Assembly: GCF_017569925.1 (NCBI RefSeq)
Contig: NZ_CP050854.1
Location: 5,146,001 to 5,210,000 of the forward strand
Length of the DNA stretch: 64,000 bases
Origin: Brenneria izadpanahii
Lineage (GTDB): Bacteria; Pseudomonadota; Gammaproteobacteria; Enterobacterales; Enterobacteriaceae
Direction: 5' to 3'
Below, piece by piece: positions 50,955-61,626 of the stretch (positions within the stretch are counted from its first letter, which is position 1; each line of letters starts with the position of its first letter). Under the pieces are notes generated by a model. The model saw only the letters and a program-made list of their open reading frames with translations. It was not told the DNA's origin and did no database searches. Both the position numbers and the translations under genes were made by a program.

Positions 50955-52646
50955 ATGAGATTTATCGGGAAATTATTGCTGACTATACTGCTGCTGGCAT
51001 TGCTGGCGCTGGTTATATTGTATGTATTACTGCAAACCACCTGGGCCTCTGGCCGGATCAGCAATTGGGTGAATCAAAACACCGACTATCAGGTGTCGTT
51101 GGGGAAAATCGACCATGACTGGTCTGAACCCGATCATATTCTGCTGAAAGAGGTTATCTTCGGTCATAAAAACCAGCCGCCGACGCTCACCGCCAAACAG
51201 ATTTCCGCGGGGCTCAGCGCACGCCAGATAACCGAACCCCGTCATTTCTCCAGTCTGGAATTAGAAGGCGGTTCGCTGAATCTGTCGCCAACGGCGGCAA
51301 CGTTACCGATCGAAGCCGACGTTTTACAACTGCGAACGATGGCGCTTCAGACACAGGACGATAACTGGAACTTAAACGGTCAGCAGGTCAACGGCGGGAT
51401 CACCCCCTGGCGGCCGGAAGAGGGATATTTATTAGGCAAACAGGGGCATTTTCAACTCAGCGCCCGCTCACTGCGGCTCAATGATGTCCCCGCCAGCCAG
51501 GTTCTGGTGCAGGGCGAGATTAATCAGAATCAGCTTACCTTAAGTAATTTTGGCGCGGACGTGGCGCAAGGCCAGTTAACCGGCAACGCCAGCCGGGCGG
51601 AAGATGGAAGCTGGCAGATCGGCAACCTGCGCCTTAGCAAGGTCCGTTTGCAAACGCCGAGAACCATACAGGAATTCTGGCAGCCGATCACCACATTGCC
51701 GTCGGTCTCCGTCTCCCGTTTTGATTTGATTGATGCCCGTATCGAAGGGCCGGGATGGGCATTTATCGATCTTGACGTCACCCTGCAGAACGTAACGTTC
51801 AAGCAGGATGACTGGCAAAGCGATGGGGGTGAGCTAGCGTTCAACGCCACCGATATTGTTAACGGCAATATGCATCTGATCGACCCTATCGTTAACCTGG
51901 CGCTGTCCCCGGATGGCGTTGAAATCAAACAGTTCACCACCCGCTGGGAAGGCGGCCTGCTACGCACCAACGGCAACTGGCAACGCAGCGATCACCGCTT
52001 GCAGCTAAATGAATTTGTTGTGGCGGGGATGGAATACACGCTTCCGAGCGACTGGCTTCAGCGCTGGCAAACAACGTTGCCGAACTGGCTGGCGGAAGTG
52101 GATATCAAAAAGTTCACCGCGAACCGTAATCTACTGATTGATATCAACCCGGATTTTCCATTTCAGCTTACCGCGCTTGATGGGTACGGCAGCGATCTGC
52201 TGCTGGCCCGAAACCATCAGTGGGGCGTTTGGGGCGGCTCGCTGAATTTAAACGCCAGCGATGCCACCTTCAATAAGGTCGACGTCCGTCGTCCATCATT
52301 GGCGTTAACCGCCAACGACAGCCAAATTTCATTCACCGATCTCAGCGCCTTTACACAAAACGGCTTGCTGGAAGCGAAAGCGACTATCGCTCAAAGCCCC
52401 AGCCGGGCATTTTCAATTACGATGACCGGGCGCTCGGTGCCCTCGGATGTTTTAACCCGCTGGGGATGGCCTGCTGAAATTGCGCCGTCAGACAACACCA
52501 ATCTGCAATTGCAGCTAAGCGGACAACTCGCAGCCAATACGCCGCTGAAACCCACGCTAAACGGCTCATTACAAGGCGTCGGTCATGATGGACAGCCAAT
52601 CAGACAGCAAATACAGCAGGGCGCGGTAACGGAGACATCGCCGTAA
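50955..52646 (+). CDS. yicH: AsmA family protein YicH
   Basis: A 563-residue protein with one N-terminal membrane anchor (MRFIGKLLLTILLLALLALV) and a long periplasmic beta-rich domain. It matches E. coli YicH (569 residues) throughout, for example EPRHFSSLELEGGSLNLS and VWGGSLNLNASDATFNKVDV. AsmA-like proteins (TamB, YhdP, AsmA, YicH) are thought to form lipid-transfer bridges between inner and outer membranes; the role of YicH itself is only partly defined. ATG 50955 is chosen over an ATG six codons earlier by the family N-terminus. It follows xanP as in E. coli. Confidence 0.92.
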   Translation: MRFIGKLLLTILLLALLALVILYVLLQTTWASGRISNWVNQNTDYQVSLGKIDHDWSEPDHILLKEVIFGHKNQPPTLTAKQISAGLSARQITEPRHFSSLELEGGSLNLSPTAATLPIEADVLQLRTMALQTQDDNWNLNGQQVNGGITPWRPEEGYLLGKQGHFQLSARSLRLNDVPASQVLVQGEINQNQLTLSNFGADVAQGQLTGNASRAEDGSWQIGNLRLSKVRLQTPRTIQEFWQPITTLPSVSVSRFDLIDARIEGPGWAFIDLDVTLQNVTFKQDDWQSDGGELAFNATDIVNGNMHLIDPIVNLALSPDGVEIKQFTTRWEGGLLRTNGNWQRSDHRLQLNEFVVAGMEYTLPSDWLQRWQTTLPNWLAEVDIKKFTANRNLLIDINPDFPFQLTALDGYGSDLLLARNHQWGVWGGSLNLNASDATFNKVDVRRPSLALTANDSQISFTDLSAFTQNGLLEAKATIAQSPSRAFSITMTGRSVPSDVLTRWGWPAEIAPSDNTNLQLQLSGQLAANTPLKPTLNGSLQGVGHDGQPIRQQIQQGAVTETSP

Positions 52647-52670
52647 AAAGCATCGGATGATGGGGCGGCG

Positions 52671-53612
52671 TCACCTGATTTCGGAACCGCCCTTCTCCAG
52701 AGGCGTTTCCGGCGTAACGGGTAATACGATATAGACGCCTTCAAACAACGAGCCCTTTTTACCATCCCCGAACAGCTCGACTTTTAATTGAACCCTAGCT
52801 TTGCGTCCGCGGGCCAGGCGATCCAGATCGCCGCTCAATGAGCCAAGATCGGCGATGGCGCTCGGCCTGCCGGTGACCGGGGTGCTATAGCGGATGTGCG
52901 CATCGGCCAGAATAATCGTGCCGCCTAAATGCCTTTCTCGCAGCAGCAACCAGATCAATCCCCATCCCGTTAGGGTGGCGAGAGAAAACATGCTGCCGGC
53001 AAACAGGGTACGATGAGGATTCTGGTTGCCGGTTTCCGGCATGGTGGTGATAAATTTCTGCCCGGTGTACTGACTGATTCGCACTCCCATTTTTTCACTC
53101 AACGGAATGCGATCATACCAGGCTTGCTGTAACTGTCCGCACCAATCCGGCCGATGCAGAATATCATCCAGCGTCTCTACCGGTTTGATCATCAGAAAAT
53201 GCCGTATTGGCGTGGTTTGCGGTGCGGCAATCTCGCCCTGGTTAACGAAGCCCAATTTGGCGAAGAATTCCATCGCATCCTCGCGAGCGCTACAGACGAC
53301 GCGTTTTACCCCTTCCTGGCGCGCTACGGACTCCAGCGTCATCGCCAGCAACGTTCCCAGCCCCTTTCCCCTGACATCGGGATGAACCGCCAGAAAGCGG
53401 ATTGACGCTTCGTTATCCGCATTGATGGACAATCGGCCAATCGCCACCAGCCGCCCCTGTTCATCCACCACCGTCTGATGATGCGCCAAAGCATCATAAG
53501 CATCGCGTTCAGATCCCAGCGGTTGATGCAGCGGTTTACGCAACATTTCCCAACGGAATTGATAGTACGCATCAAGTTCTTCTGCGGTTTGCGGTACTCT
53601 CAGGTGATACAT
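52671..53612 (-). CDS. fabY: FabY (YiiD), GNAT domain fused to a thioesterase-like domain
   Basis: A 313-residue fusion. Residues 1-145 are a GNAT acetyltransferase with the acetyl-CoA motif [19 protein letters not shown]. Residues 160-313 are a YiiD-type hotdog (thioesterase-like) domain with [20 protein letters not shown] and the [14 protein letters not shown] strand. In E. coli FabY it has been described as a probable acetyl-ACP synthase that can start fatty-acid synthesis when FabH is missing. It ends only 24 bases from the convergent yicH, a junction of two blocks that are far apart in E. coli. Confidence 0.9.
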   Translation of the reverse strand: MYHLRVPQTAEELDAYYQFRWEMLRKPLHQPLGSERDAYDALAHHQTVVDEQGRLVAIGRLSINADNEASIRFLAVHPDVRGKGLGTLLAMTLESVARQEGVKRVVCSAREDAMEFFAKLGFVNQGEIAAPQTTPIRHFLMIKPVETLDDILHRPDWCGQLQQAWYDRIPLSEKMGVRISQYTGQKFITTMPETGNQNPHRTLFAGSMFSLATLTGWGLIWLLLRERHLGGTIILADAHIRYSTPVTGRPSAIADLGSLSGDLDRLARGRKARVQLKVELFGDGKKGSLFEGVYIVLPVTPETPLEKGGSEIR

Positions 53613-53753
53613 AAACAGGCCTCATGAAAAAAGAGTGACGGGGCTTTTAGTTTTTAATTTTAAATATCGAGATACCTGAATCCGCCACGGGCGAGGCTTC
53701 CTACGATAACCTCATCCTCTGGCGCCTTCCAACACATTAATTACGCAACGTTT

Positions 53754-54191
53754 TTATACTTGCAGCCAGAATGTCACCGGCCCGTCATTAACCAACGACA
53801 CTTTCATATCCGCCGCAAAACGGCCGGTTTCAGTGCGAATACCTTGTTCGCGGCACTGTCCGACAAAATATTGGTACAGGCGATCGGCCTCCGCCGGGTG
53901 CGCGCCACGGGAAAAGCTGGGGCGCATTCCTTTTTGGGTATCGGCCGCCAGCGTAAACTGCGATACCACCAATACGCTGCCCCCGGCCTGGCGGACATTG
54001 AGATTCATTTTGCCATTGTCATCGCTGAATATACGGTAACCGAGAACCCGCTCACAAAGGCGCGCGGCTTTTGGCTCGTCATCATTTTGCTCAACGCCCA
54101 ATAACACCAACAGTCCGGTTCCTATTTCTCCAACGATCGCATTTTCTACAGTAACGCTAGCGCTGGAAACCCGTTGAATTAACGCGATCAT
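53754..54191 (-). CDS. dtd: D-aminoacyl-tRNA deacylase
   Basis: A 145-residue editing enzyme that removes D-amino acids and glycine from mischarged t[23 protein letters not shown] is the conserved start. The [19 protein letters not shown] and [10 protein letters not shown] motifs, including the Gly-cisPro pair that excludes L-amino acids, are intact. fabY follows downstream on the same strand after 141 bases. In E. coli yihY lies between yihX and dtd; here only 72 bases separate them and yihY is absent. Confidence 0.96.
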   Translation of the reverse strand: MIALIQRVSSASVTVENAIVGEIGTGLLVLLGVEQNDDEPKAARLCERVLGYRIFSDDNGKMNLNVRQAGGSVLVVSQFTLAADTQKGMRPSFSRGAHPAEADRLYQYFVGQCREQGIRTETGRFAADMKVSLVNDGPVTFWLQV

Positions 54192-54263
54192 CGAATGTTA
54201 CCGCTCCTGTTTTCATTATTCTGCAAGAGCCATAGCGAATATGCGCTCCTTCCAGGTTTGACT

Positions 54264-54875
54264 TTACTCACTGACAGAGGCGGTTTGCGCGGCAAAAAAG
54301 TCCGGAACCACCTGACGGTCTTTAACCAGAATGCTGCGGATACCCAGCGCCTGAGCGGCGGCGATATTGGCGGGGTTGTCATCAAAGAAGATGGATTGAT
54401 CCGGCGTAACCCCTTCCTGCGCCAACAGGTGGTGATAGATAGCCGCTTCAGGTTTACGCGCGCCGATATCCTGAGAGAGATAAAGACGATCTGCCGCCTC
54501 TTCCACTTCCGGGAACAACACGGGCCAATGACCGCAATGCAAACGATTGGTGTTGGAAAGGATCACCACCCGGTGCCCTTCTTTACGAAGCAACTGCATG
54601 ATATTGATGACTTCGGGACGCAATGCGACAAAAATAGCCTGCCAGCCTGCGGAAAACTGCTCAAAGCTCAGCGCGATGCCCATTTCATGGCATAACTGCT
54701 CGGCAAACGCTTCATCACTGATTTCACCGCATTCATGCTGTTCAAAGGTTTCGCCCATCACAAACCGCTCTTTCAGAGTGGCCAGCGGCGCACTGCTCAA
54801 CCTGCTCCATACGCCTAATACACGGTTGAAATCAATATCAATGACAACATTGCCCAAATCAAAGATATAAAGCAT
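54264..54875 (-). CDS. yihX: HAD-like phosphatase YihX (alpha-D-glucose-1-phosphate phosphatase)
   Basis: A 203-residue haloacid-dehalogenase superfamily enzyme. Motif I is IFDLGNVVIDIDFNRVLG, with the catalytic Asp and a Gly-Asn where most phosphatases have a second Asp, as in E. coli YihX. ILSNTNRLHCGHWP is motif II, ARKPEAAIYHHLL supplies the lysine, and FFDDNPANIAAAQ is motif IV. The E. coli enzyme releases glucose from glucose-1-phosphate. A terminator lies between the upstream typA gene and this one. Confidence 0.93.
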   Translation of the reverse strand: MLYIFDLGNVVIDIDFNRVLGVWSRLSSAPLATLKERFVMGETFEQHECGEISDEAFAEQLCHEMGIALSFEQFSAGWQAIFVALRPEVINIMQLLRKEGHRVVILSNTNRLHCGHWPVLFPEVEEAADRLYLSQDIGARKPEAAIYHHLLAQEGVTPDQSIFFDDNPANIAAAQALGIRSILVKDRQVVPDFFAAQTASVSE

Positions 54876-54965
54876 GGCACTTTCCTTCTGCTGTAACCGT
54901 AGGATTTTTTACTGTAACGGGAAATGGCAAAACTGAACAGCGGGGAGATCAAAGCGAAGTGTATC

Positions 54966-54995
54966 AATAAAACTCAGGGCACCCGAAGGTGCCCT
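54966..54995 (-). terminator. Rho-independent terminator of typA
   Basis: On the minus strand AGGGCACC pairs perfectly with GGTGCCCT around the tetraloop TTCG and is followed by GAGTTTTATT. It lies 25 bases downstream of the typA stop. Confidence 0.8.
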
Positions 54996-55019
54996 GTTAT
55001 ACGCCAAACGGCAGAAAAA

Positions 55020-56837
55020 TCAGTTTCCGCCGCGATTAGCGCGTCGACGATCGTTTTCCGTCAGATAACGCTTACGGATACGAACCGACAGCGGCGTTAC
55101 TTCAACCAGTTCGTCATCATCGATAAACTCCAGCGCCTGCTCCAGCGACATTTTGATTGCCGGAACCAGCGTCGTCGCTTCATCCGTACCGGAAGCACGC
55201 ATGTTGGTCAGTTTCTTACCGGTCAGGCAGTTTACCGTCAGATCGTTGGAACGGGAGTGGATACCGATGATCTGGCCTTCATACACTTCCGCGCCGTGAC
55301 CCAGGAACAGTTTACCGCGATCTTGCAGACCGAACAGCGCAAACGCGACGGCTTTACCCTGACCATTGGAAATCAGCACGCCGTTCTGACGTTGGCCGAT
55401 ATCGCCCGGACGTACGTCATCGTAGTGGCTGAAAGTGGAGTACAGCAGACCGGTACCGGATGTCATGGTCATGAATTCGGTACGGAAGCCAATCAGGCCG
55501 CGAGCCGGGATCAGGTAATCCAGACGGATACGACCCTTGCCATCCGGGACCATGTTTTTCACATCGCCCTTACGTTCGCCCATGGCCTGCATGACCGCGC
55601 CCTGGTGCTGTTCTTCAATATCCAGCGTGACGTTTTCGAACGGTTCCTGATTGCGGCCGTCGATAACGCGGTTGATAACTTTCGGACGAGATACCGCAAG
55701 TTCAAACCCTTCGCGGCGCATGTTTTCAATCAGTACCGACAGATGAAGTTCGCCACGGCCGGAAACACGGAACGCATCCGCATCTTCCGTTTCTTCAACG
55801 CGCAGCGCCACGTTGTGAACCAGCTCTTTTTTCAGACGATCCAGGATCTGACGAGAAGTCACAAACTTCCCTTCCTTGCCACAGAACGGAGAGGTGTTAA
55901 CACAGAAGAACATGGTTACCGTCGGCTCATCAACGCTCAACGCCGGCAACGCTTCAACCGTATTGGGATCGCAGATGGTATCGGAGATATTCAGCTCACC
56001 CAAACCGGTGATGGCGATGATATCGCCCGCTTCCGCCAGCGTGGTTTCGATACGTTCCAGGCCCATATGGCCCAGGACTTTACCGACTTTACCGTTGCGG
56101 GTTTTCCCTTCGCTGTCGATAATCGTGACCTGCTGGTTAGGTTTGACCACGCCGCGTTTGATACGGCCGATGCCGATAACGCCGACATAGCTGTTGTAAT
56201 CCAACTGGGAGATCTGCATCTGCAAAGGACCGTCGCGATCGACCTTCGGCGCGTCAACATGTTTGACGATCGCTTCAAACAGCGGCGTCATATCGCTTGC
56301 CATGTCGTTATGATCCAGACCGGCAATGCCGTTTAATGCGGAAGCATAAACGATGGGGAAATCCAGTTGTTCGTCCGTTGCATCCAGGTTCACGAACAGG
56401 TCGAACACCTGATCGACAACCCAGTCTGGACGGGCGCCAGGACGGTCAACTTTGTTGATTACCACGATCGGCTTCAGACCATTAGCAAATGCTTTTTTGG
56501 TCACGAAACGGGTCTGCGGCATCGGGCCATCCATTGCATCAACGACTAACAGCACCGAGTCAACCATCGACATTACACGTTCAACCTCACCGCCGAAGTC
56601 GGCGTGTCCGGGGGTATCCACGATATTAATGCGGTAGTCTTTCCAGTTAATGGCGGTATTTTTGGCGAGAATGGTTATTCCACGCTCTTTCTCCAAATCG
56701 TTGGAGTCCATTACACGTTCGGTTGCTTCTGTACGTTCTCCGAAAGTTCCGGATTGTTGCAACAACTTATCGACCAGGGTGGTTTTCCCATGGTCAACGT
56801 GCGCAATAATGGCGATGTTACGCAAATTTTCGATCAC
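55020..56837 (-). CDS. typA: Ribosome-associated translational GTPase TypA/BipA
   Basis: A 605-residue EF-G-like GTPase. The G motifs are [15 protein letters not shown] (G1), [10 protein letters not shown] (G2), [15 protein letters not shown] (G3) and [12 protein letters not shown] (G4). Domains III and V and the TypA-specific C-terminal domain ([19 protein letters not shown]) follow. It binds the 70S ribosome at the EF-G site and supports 50S subunit assembly, low-temperature growth and stress responses. It is divergent from glnA across a 368-base regulatory region, as in E. coli. A long antisense frame lies across it and is not a gene. Confidence 0.97.
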   Translation of the reverse strand: MIENLRNIAIIAHVDHGKTTLVDKLLQQSGTFGERTEATERVMDSNDLEKERGITILAKNTAINWKDYRINIVDTPGHADFGGEVERVMSMVDSVLLVVDAMDGPMPQTRFVTKKAFANGLKPIVVINKVDRPGARPDWVVDQVFDLFVNLDATDEQLDFPIVYASALNGIAGLDHNDMASDMTPLFEAIVKHVDAPKVDRDGPLQMQISQLDYNSYVGVIGIGRIKRGVVKPNQQVTIIDSEGKTRNGKVGKVLGHMGLERIETTLAEAGDIIAITGLGELNISDTICDPNTVEALPALSVDEPTVTMFFCVNTSPFCGKEGKFVTSRQILDRLKKELVHNVALRVEETEDADAFRVSGRGELHLSVLIENMRREGFELAVSRPKVINRVIDGRNQEPFENVTLDIEEQHQGAVMQAMGERKGDVKNMVPDGKGRIRLDYLIPARGLIGFRTEFMTMTSGTGLLYSTFSHYDDVRPGDIGQRQNGVLISNGQGKAVAFALFGLQDRGKLFLGHGAEVYEGQIIGIHSRSNDLTVNCLTGKKLTNMRASGTDEATTLVPAIKMSLEQALEFIDDDELVEVTPLSVRIRKRYLTENDRRRANRGGN

Positions 56838-56988
56838 AGCTTTGCCTCAGGCATTTAGAAATAGCGCGCTATTGTACACGTATTAATCGAGAGACTAAAC
56901 AGGATCACAAGCATCAATCGTAAACAACCCGATACTGCTTACTTTGTGATCCCTTTCACGGTGCAAAAACGCTACAAGCGATCATTAA

Positions 56989-57005
56989 TGCACCACACTA
57001 GTGCA
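56989..57005. promoter_or_regulatory. NtrC enhancer site 1 of glnA
   Basis: TGCACCACACTAGTGCA is a perfect TGCAC-N7-GTGCA palindrome, the high-affinity NtrC site. Its centre is about 140 bases before the start expected from the sigma54 promoter, the same offset as the E. coli enhancer. Confidence 0.88.
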
Positions 57006-57020
57006 TTAGTTCGCAAATAA

Positions 57021-57037
57021 AGCACCATTTTGGTGCT
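57021..57037. promoter_or_regulatory. NtrC enhancer site 2 of glnA
   Basis: AGCACCATTTTGGTGCT is a perfect 17-base palindrome matching the NtrC core GCAC-N-GGTGC. It lies about 108 bases before the predicted start and three helical turns (32 bases) from site 1, which permits cooperative binding. A further half-site TGGTGCA lies at about 57049. Confidence 0.88.
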
Positions 57038-57109
57038 ACAAGCTATAATGGTGCAGCGTGTCTTGAGGGGAAAGCCCCAAGTGGCAACACATAGCATTAA
57101 TTTAAAAAG

Positions 57110-57126
57110 TTGGCACACTTTTAGCT
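57110..57126 (+). promoter_or_regulatory. Sigma54 promoter of glnA (glnAp2-like)
   Basis: TTGGCACACTTTTAGCT has the -24 GG and -12 GC dinucleotides at the required 10-base spacing and resembles E. coli glnAp2 closely. Transcription should begin near 57137, about 69 bases before the glnA ATG. Confidence 0.88.
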
Positions 57127-57205
57127 TTAGTCTACTCACGGTAACAACATCAATCTACAACGATATTCGTTCCACGACGATAAATGACAATCGGGAGAAC
57201 CAAGT

Positions 57206-58615
57206 ATGTCCGCAGAACACGTTTTGACGATGCTGAATGAACATGAAGTAAAGTTCGTTGATTTACGCTTTACTGATACCAAAGGCAAAGAACAGCACGT
57301 CACCATTCCAGCTCACCAGGTTGACGCCGACTTCTTCGAAGAAGGCAAAATGTTTGATGGTTCCTCGATTGGCGGCTGGAAAGGTATTAACGAATCCGAC
57401 ATGGTACTGATGCCAGATGCCAGCACCGCAGTCCTCGATCCTTTCTATGAAGAAGCCACGCTGATCATCCGCTGTGACATTCTGGAACCAGGCACCATGC
57501 AGGGTTATGACCGCGACCCGCGCTCTATCTCTAAACGTGCTGAAGACTTCCTGCGTTCTTCCGGTATCGCCGACACCGTACTGTTTGGGCCGGAACCTGA
57601 ATTCTTCCTGTTCGACGACGTTCGTTTCGGCAGCAGCATCTCCGGCTCTCACGTCACTATCGATGACATCGAAGGCGCCTGGAACTCCAACAAAGAATAC
57701 GAAGGCGGCAACAAAGGCCACCGTCCGGCAATCAAAGGCGGTTACTTCCCGGTTCCTCCGGTCGATTCATCACAGGACATCCGTTCCACCATGTGTCTGA
57801 CCATGGAAGAAATGGGCCTGGTTGTTGAAGCGCATCACCACGAAGTGGCAACCGCTGGTCAGAACGAAGTGGCAACCCGCTTCAACTCCATGACCAAAAA
57901 AGCGGATGAAATCCAGATTTACAAATACGTTGTCCATAACGTCGCTCATGCTTTCGGCAAAACCGCAACATTCATGCCGAAACCGATGTTCGGCGACAAC
58001 GGTTCAGGTATGCACTGCCACATGTCTCTGTCCAAAGACGGCGCAAACCTGTTCTCCGGCGACAAATACGGCGGCCTGTCCGAAACCGCGCTGTACTACA
58101 TCGGCGGTATCATCAAACACGCCAAAGCGATCAACGCGCTGGCCAACCCGACCACCAACTCTTACAAACGTCTGGTCCCTGGCTACGAAGCGCCGGTCAT
58201 GCTGGCTTACTCCGCTCGTAACCGTTCCGCTTCCATCCGTATCCCGGTGGTCGCCAGCCCGAAAGCGCGCCGCATTGAAGTTCGCTTCCCGGATCCGGCA
58301 GCCAACCCATACCTGGCATTCTCCGCGCTGCTGATGGCCGGCCTGGACGGTATCATCAACAAGATCCATCCTGGCGATGCCATGGATAAGAACCTGTACG
58401 ATCTGCCGCCGGAAGAAGCGAGCGAAATCCCAACCGTAGCCGGTTCTCTGGAAGAAGCGCTGAACGCGCTGAATGCAGACCGTGAGTTCCTGACCCGCGG
58501 CGGCGTATTCACCGATGATGCGATCGATGCTTATATCGCGCTGCGTAAATCAGAAGACGACCGCGTTCGCATGACTCCGCATCCGGTTGAGTTTGAACTG
58601 TACTACAGCGTTTAA
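57206..58615 (+). CDS. glnA: Glutamine synthetase, type I
   Basis: A 469-residue dodecameric enzyme that makes glutamine from glutamate, ammonia and ATP. Motifs are [17 protein letters not shown] near the N-terminus, [25 protein letters not shown] (metal and glutamate site), [17 protein letters not shown] (ATP site) and [10 protein letters not shown]. The adenylylation tyrosine lies in [10 protein letters not shown] (about residue 398), so the enzyme is of the covalently regulated GSI-beta class. It is expressed from the NtrC/sigma54 region directly upstream and leads the glnA-glnL-glnG operon. Confidence 0.98.
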   Translation: MSAEHVLTMLNEHEVKFVDLRFTDTKGKEQHVTIPAHQVDADFFEEGKMFDGSSIGGWKGINESDMVLMPDASTAVLDPFYEEATLIIRCDILEPGTMQGYDRDPRSISKRAEDFLRSSGIADTVLFGPEPEFFLFDDVRFGSSISGSHVTIDDIEGAWNSNKEYEGGNKGHRPAIKGGYFPVPPVDSSQDIRSTMCLTMEEMGLVVEAHHHEVATAGQNEVATRFNSMTKKADEIQIYKYVVHNVAHAFGKTATFMPKPMFGDNGSGMHCHMSLSKDGANLFSGDKYGGLSETALYYIGGIIKHAKAINALANPTTNSYKRLVPGYEAPVMLAYSARNRSASIRIPVVASPKARRIEVRFPDPAANPYLAFSALLMAGLDGIINKIHPGDAMDKNLYDLPPEEASEIPTVAGSLEEALNALNADREFLTRGGVFTDDAIDAYIALRKSEDDRVRMTPHPVEFELYYSV

Positions 58616-58798
58616 TTACTAAGCGCTTAACCGCCGGTAGTCCGATCGCGCTGACGTTCGGGCTGCCGTAAGACAGCTAATTTATTGATGTTATGTTTTT
58701 GTGATGGGTTTTGTTCATGCCCGTCGCATCAGGAGGGCCGTCGCGGCGCGACGTTAAAAATTTCTCCTGGAAATTTTTTGTTGCCGTGGAAACTTTTC

Positions 58799-58823
58799 AG
58801 CCCATCTTATGATGGGCTTTTTT
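58799..58823 (+). terminator. Terminator in the glnA-glnL interval
   Basis: AGCCCATC (58799-58806) pairs with GATGGGCT (58811-58818) around TTAT and is followed by a run of T. It would end most glnA transcripts 180-210 bases after the gene and define the 3' end of any glnA 3'-UTR-derived small RNA. Confidence 0.85.
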
Positions 58824-58840
58824 CTCCACGGGCTCTGAAG

Positions 58841-58889
58841 TTGCTACATCATATCTATAATCTACAATACTATGCACTCATATGGTGCG
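58841..58889 (+). promoter_or_regulatory. glnL promoter with overlapping NtrC operator
   Basis: TTGCTA (58841-58846) and TACAAT (58863-58868) form a candidate sigma70 promoter with 16-base spacing and a start near 58875. TGCACTCATATGGTGCG (58873-58889) is an NtrC-type site lying on that start, as at E. coli glnLp, where NtrC represses. The site ends 12 bases before the glnL ATG. Confidence 0.7.
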
Positions 58890-58901
58890 GGAGTCTGCGT
58901 T

Positions 58902-59951
58902 ATGGCAACAGGCACGCTGCCCGATGCTGGGCAGATCCTAAATTCTTTAATAAACAGCATATTGTTATTGGATAACGATCTGGCTATTCATTATTCCAAC
59001 CCGGCGGCGCAACAATTATTGGCCCAGAGTTCCCGTAAATTATCAGGTACGCCTCTGCCAGATTTGCTGGGATATTTTTCTCTGAATATAGATTTGATGC
59101 GTGAGAGTCTGGATTCAGGGCAAGGTTTTACGGATAACGAAGTCACCATTGTTGTAGACGGCAAAGCGCACATCATGTCGCTCACCGCCCAGCGGATGCC
59201 CAACAGTTTCATTCTGCTGGAGATGGCGCCGATGGATAACCAACGCCGCCTTAGCCAGGAACAACTTCAGCAGGCTCAACAGCAAGCTGCCCGCGATTTG
59301 GTCAGAGGGCTGGCTCACGAGATTAAAAATCCGCTTGGCGGATTACGCGGAGCCGCGCAGCTGCTCTCGAAAGCATTGCCTGATCCAACGTTGACCGAAT
59401 ATACCAAAGTCATTATCGAACAGGCGGATCGCCTGCGTAATCTGGTCGACCGGCTGCTTGGCCCGCAACAGCCCGGCCTGCACGTCACGCAAAGCATCCA
59501 TCAGGTTGCGGAACGCGTATGCCAGCTGGTTTCCCTGGAAAAACCAGATAACGTAACGCTGGTAAGGGATTACGATCCAAGCCTGCCGGAACTTACTCAC
59601 GATCCGGATCAGATAGAGCAGGTTTTGCTGAATATCACTCGTAACGCGTTGCAGGCTTTAGGAAAGGAAGGCGGCACCATTACCTTACGAACCAGAACCG
59701 CATTTCAGCTCACTTTACATGGTGTCCGTTATCGCCTTGCCGCTCGCATTGATATTGAAGATGACGGGCCCGGCGTTCCCGCGCAATTACAGGATACATT
59801 GTTTTATCCCATGGTAAGCGGACGCGAGGGCGGCACCGGTCTGGGATTATCGATTGCCCGCAACCTTATCGATCAACACTCCGGTAAAATTGAATTTAAC
59901 AGTTGGCCAGGCCATACCGAATTTTCGGTTTACCTGCCCATTCGCCAGTGA
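58902..59951 (+). CDS. glnL: Nitrogen sensor histidine kinase NtrB (GlnL)
   Basis: A 349-residue cytoplasmic kinase/phosphatase. The N-terminal PAS domain (about 10-115) begins [20 protein letters not shown]. The phospho-acceptor is His139 in [19 protein letters not shown]. The ATPase domain has [17 protein letters not shown], and [18 protein letters not shown]. Start 58902 gives [11 protein letters not shown] as in E. coli; the frame is open ten codons earlier, across the NtrC site. PII (GlnB), encoded elsewhere, would switch NtrB between kinase and phosphatase. glnG follows after 8 bases. Confidence 0.97.
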   Translation: MATGTLPDAGQILNSLINSILLLDNDLAIHYSNPAAQQLLAQSSRKLSGTPLPDLLGYFSLNIDLMRESLDSGQGFTDNEVTIVVDGKAHIMSLTAQRMPNSFILLEMAPMDNQRRLSQEQLQQAQQQAARDLVRGLAHEIKNPLGGLRGAAQLLSKALPDPTLTEYTKVIIEQADRLRNLVDRLLGPQQPGLHVTQSIHQVAERVCQLVSLEKPDNVTLVRDYDPSLPELTHDPDQIEQVLLNITRNALQALGKEGGTITLRTRTAFQLTLHGVRYRLAARIDIEDDGPGVPAQLQDTLFYPMVSGREGGTGLGLSIARNLIDQHSGKIEFNSWPGHTEFSVYLPIRQ

Positions 59952-59959
59952 GGTTCACA

Positions 59960-61372
59960 ATGCAACGAGGGATAGTCTGGATTGTCGATGACGATAGCTC
60001 CATCCGTTGGGTACTCGAGCGTGCGCTCACTGGCGCGGGCTTAACCTGCGCCACATTCGATAACGGGAATCAGGCGCTGCACGCGCTGGCGACGCAAACG
60101 CCGGACGTACTGCTGTCAGATATCCGTATGCCGGGAATGGACGGACTGGCGTTATTGCAGCAGATAAAACAACGGCATCCGATGCTGCCGGTCATTATTA
60201 TGACGGCGCATTCCGATCTTGACGCCGCCGTCAGCGCTTATCAACAGGGCGCTTTTGATTATTTACCAAAACCATTTGATATTGATGAAGCGGTCGCCTT
60301 GGTCGAACGCGCAATCAGTCACTATTTGGAACAACAGCAGCCCGTCCGCAACCAGCCAATGAATGGCCCGACAACGGACATCATCGGCGAAGCGCCTGCA
60401 ATGCAGGATGTATTCCGGATTATCGGCCGTCTTTCACGCTCTTCCATTAGCGTATTAATCAATGGCGAATCCGGTACGGGTAAAGAGCTGGTCGCCCATG
60501 CTTTACACCGCCACAGCCCGCGGGCCAAAGCGCCGTTTATCGCGCTGAACATGGCGGCGATTCCAAAAGATTTAATCGAATCTGAATTGTTTGGCCATGA
60601 GAAAGGGGCGTTTACCGGCGCTAATCAAATCCGTCAGGGTCGGTTTGAGCAAGCGGACGGCGGTACGCTGTTTCTTGATGAAATCGGCGATATGCCGCTG
60701 GATGTTCAGACGCGTTTATTGCGGGTGCTGGCCGACGGTCAGTTTTATCGGGTAGGCGGCTATGCGGCGGTTAAGGTCGATGTACGAATTATTGCCGCCA
60801 CGCACCAGAATCTTGAACTGCGGGTGCAGGAAGGAAAATTCCGTGAAGACCTCTTTCACCGCCTGAATGTCATTCGCGTCCATTTGCCTCCGTTGCGTGA
60901 ACGCCGCGAAGATATTCCTCGTTTGGCGCGCTATTTCTTACAGGCGACCGCCAAAGAGCTGGGCGTTGAACCCAAAAACCTTCATCCGGAAACGGAAACG
61001 GCGCTGACAAGGCTGCCGTGGCCGGGTAACGTGCGCCAGTTAGAGAATACCTGCCGTTGGTTGACCGTGATGGCCGCCGGGCAAGAGGTGTTAATTCAGG
61101 ATTTACCTCCTGAGCTTTTTGAAACAACCGCGCCGGACGCCACAGTACATATGCTGCCGGATAGTTGGGCAACCCTGTTGGCGCAGTGGGCCGACAGAGC
61201 GCTACGCTCCGGTCATCAAAACCTGCTGGCGGAAGCGCAGCCGGAAATGGAAAGAACCTTGCTCACCACGGCATTGCGTCATACGCAGGGTCATAAGCAG
61301 GAAGCCGCGCGTTTGCTGGGCTGGGGGCGCAATACCCTCACGCGGAAGCTGAAAGAACTGGGCATGGAATAG
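59960..61372 (+). CDS. glnG: Nitrogen regulator NtrC (GlnG), sigma54 activator
   Basis: A 470-residue response regulator. The receiver domain has Asp54 in LLSDIRMPGMDG. The AAA+ domain has Walker A GESGTGKE (169-176), the sigma54-contacting GAFTGA loop (216-221), and Walker B GGTLFLDEIGDMP. The C-terminal Fis-like HTH is QEAARLLGWGRNTLTRKLKE. ATG 59960 is chosen by family N-terminus (MQRGIVWIVDDDSSIRWVLE). Phosphorylated NtrC activates glnA from the two enhancer sites upstream and should repress glnL at its operator. Confidence 0.97.
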   Translation: MQRGIVWIVDDDSSIRWVLERALTGAGLTCATFDNGNQALHALATQTPDVLLSDIRMPGMDGLALLQQIKQRHPMLPVIIMTAHSDLDAAVSAYQQGAFDYLPKPFDIDEAVALVERAISHYLEQQQPVRNQPMNGPTTDIIGEAPAMQDVFRIIGRLSRSSISVLINGESGTGKELVAHALHRHSPRAKAPFIALNMAAIPKDLIESELFGHEKGAFTGANQIRQGRFEQADGGTLFLDEIGDMPLDVQTRLLRVLADGQFYRVGGYAAVKVDVRIIAATHQNLELRVQEGKFREDLFHRLNVIRVHLPPLRERREDIPRLARYFLQATAKELGVEPKNLHPETETALTRLPWPGNVRQLENTCRWLTVMAAGQEVLIQDLPPELFETTAPDATVHMLPDSWATLLAQWADRALRSGHQNLLAEAQPEMERTLLTTALRHTQGHKQEAARLLGWGRNTLTRKLKELGME

Positions 61373-61626
61373 CCCATACTGCGTTTTTTGCCAGAATACC
61401 GGTAAATGTCTTAGCAACGGCGATGCCGCCCGCTTGGCAGGCAAACACGGTGATGAGGTCGCCTCGCACCGTGATCGCCCTGGTATTTCGATGCGTGGAC
61501 GATCGGTATTAGCTAAAAATCAGGCGATGACAAAAACGCAAACTACCGCACGAAATTGTCGTTAATTTATACTTTACATGCCTGAAGTCAGCAGTATGAT
61601 CGTGTCGCTGATTCGGGAGGAGTACT
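61373..61626. other. Leader region of yshB
   Basis: 254 bases between glnG and yshB. No clear terminator was found after glnG. AT-rich sequence at 61545-61600 may hold the yshB promoter. Confidence 0.4.

Noticed and set aside
54924..56336. 470-codon frame antisense to typA
   Set aside because: It lies entirely opposite the conserved typA/yihX strand, has no conserved domain and is explained by codon bias of the true gene.
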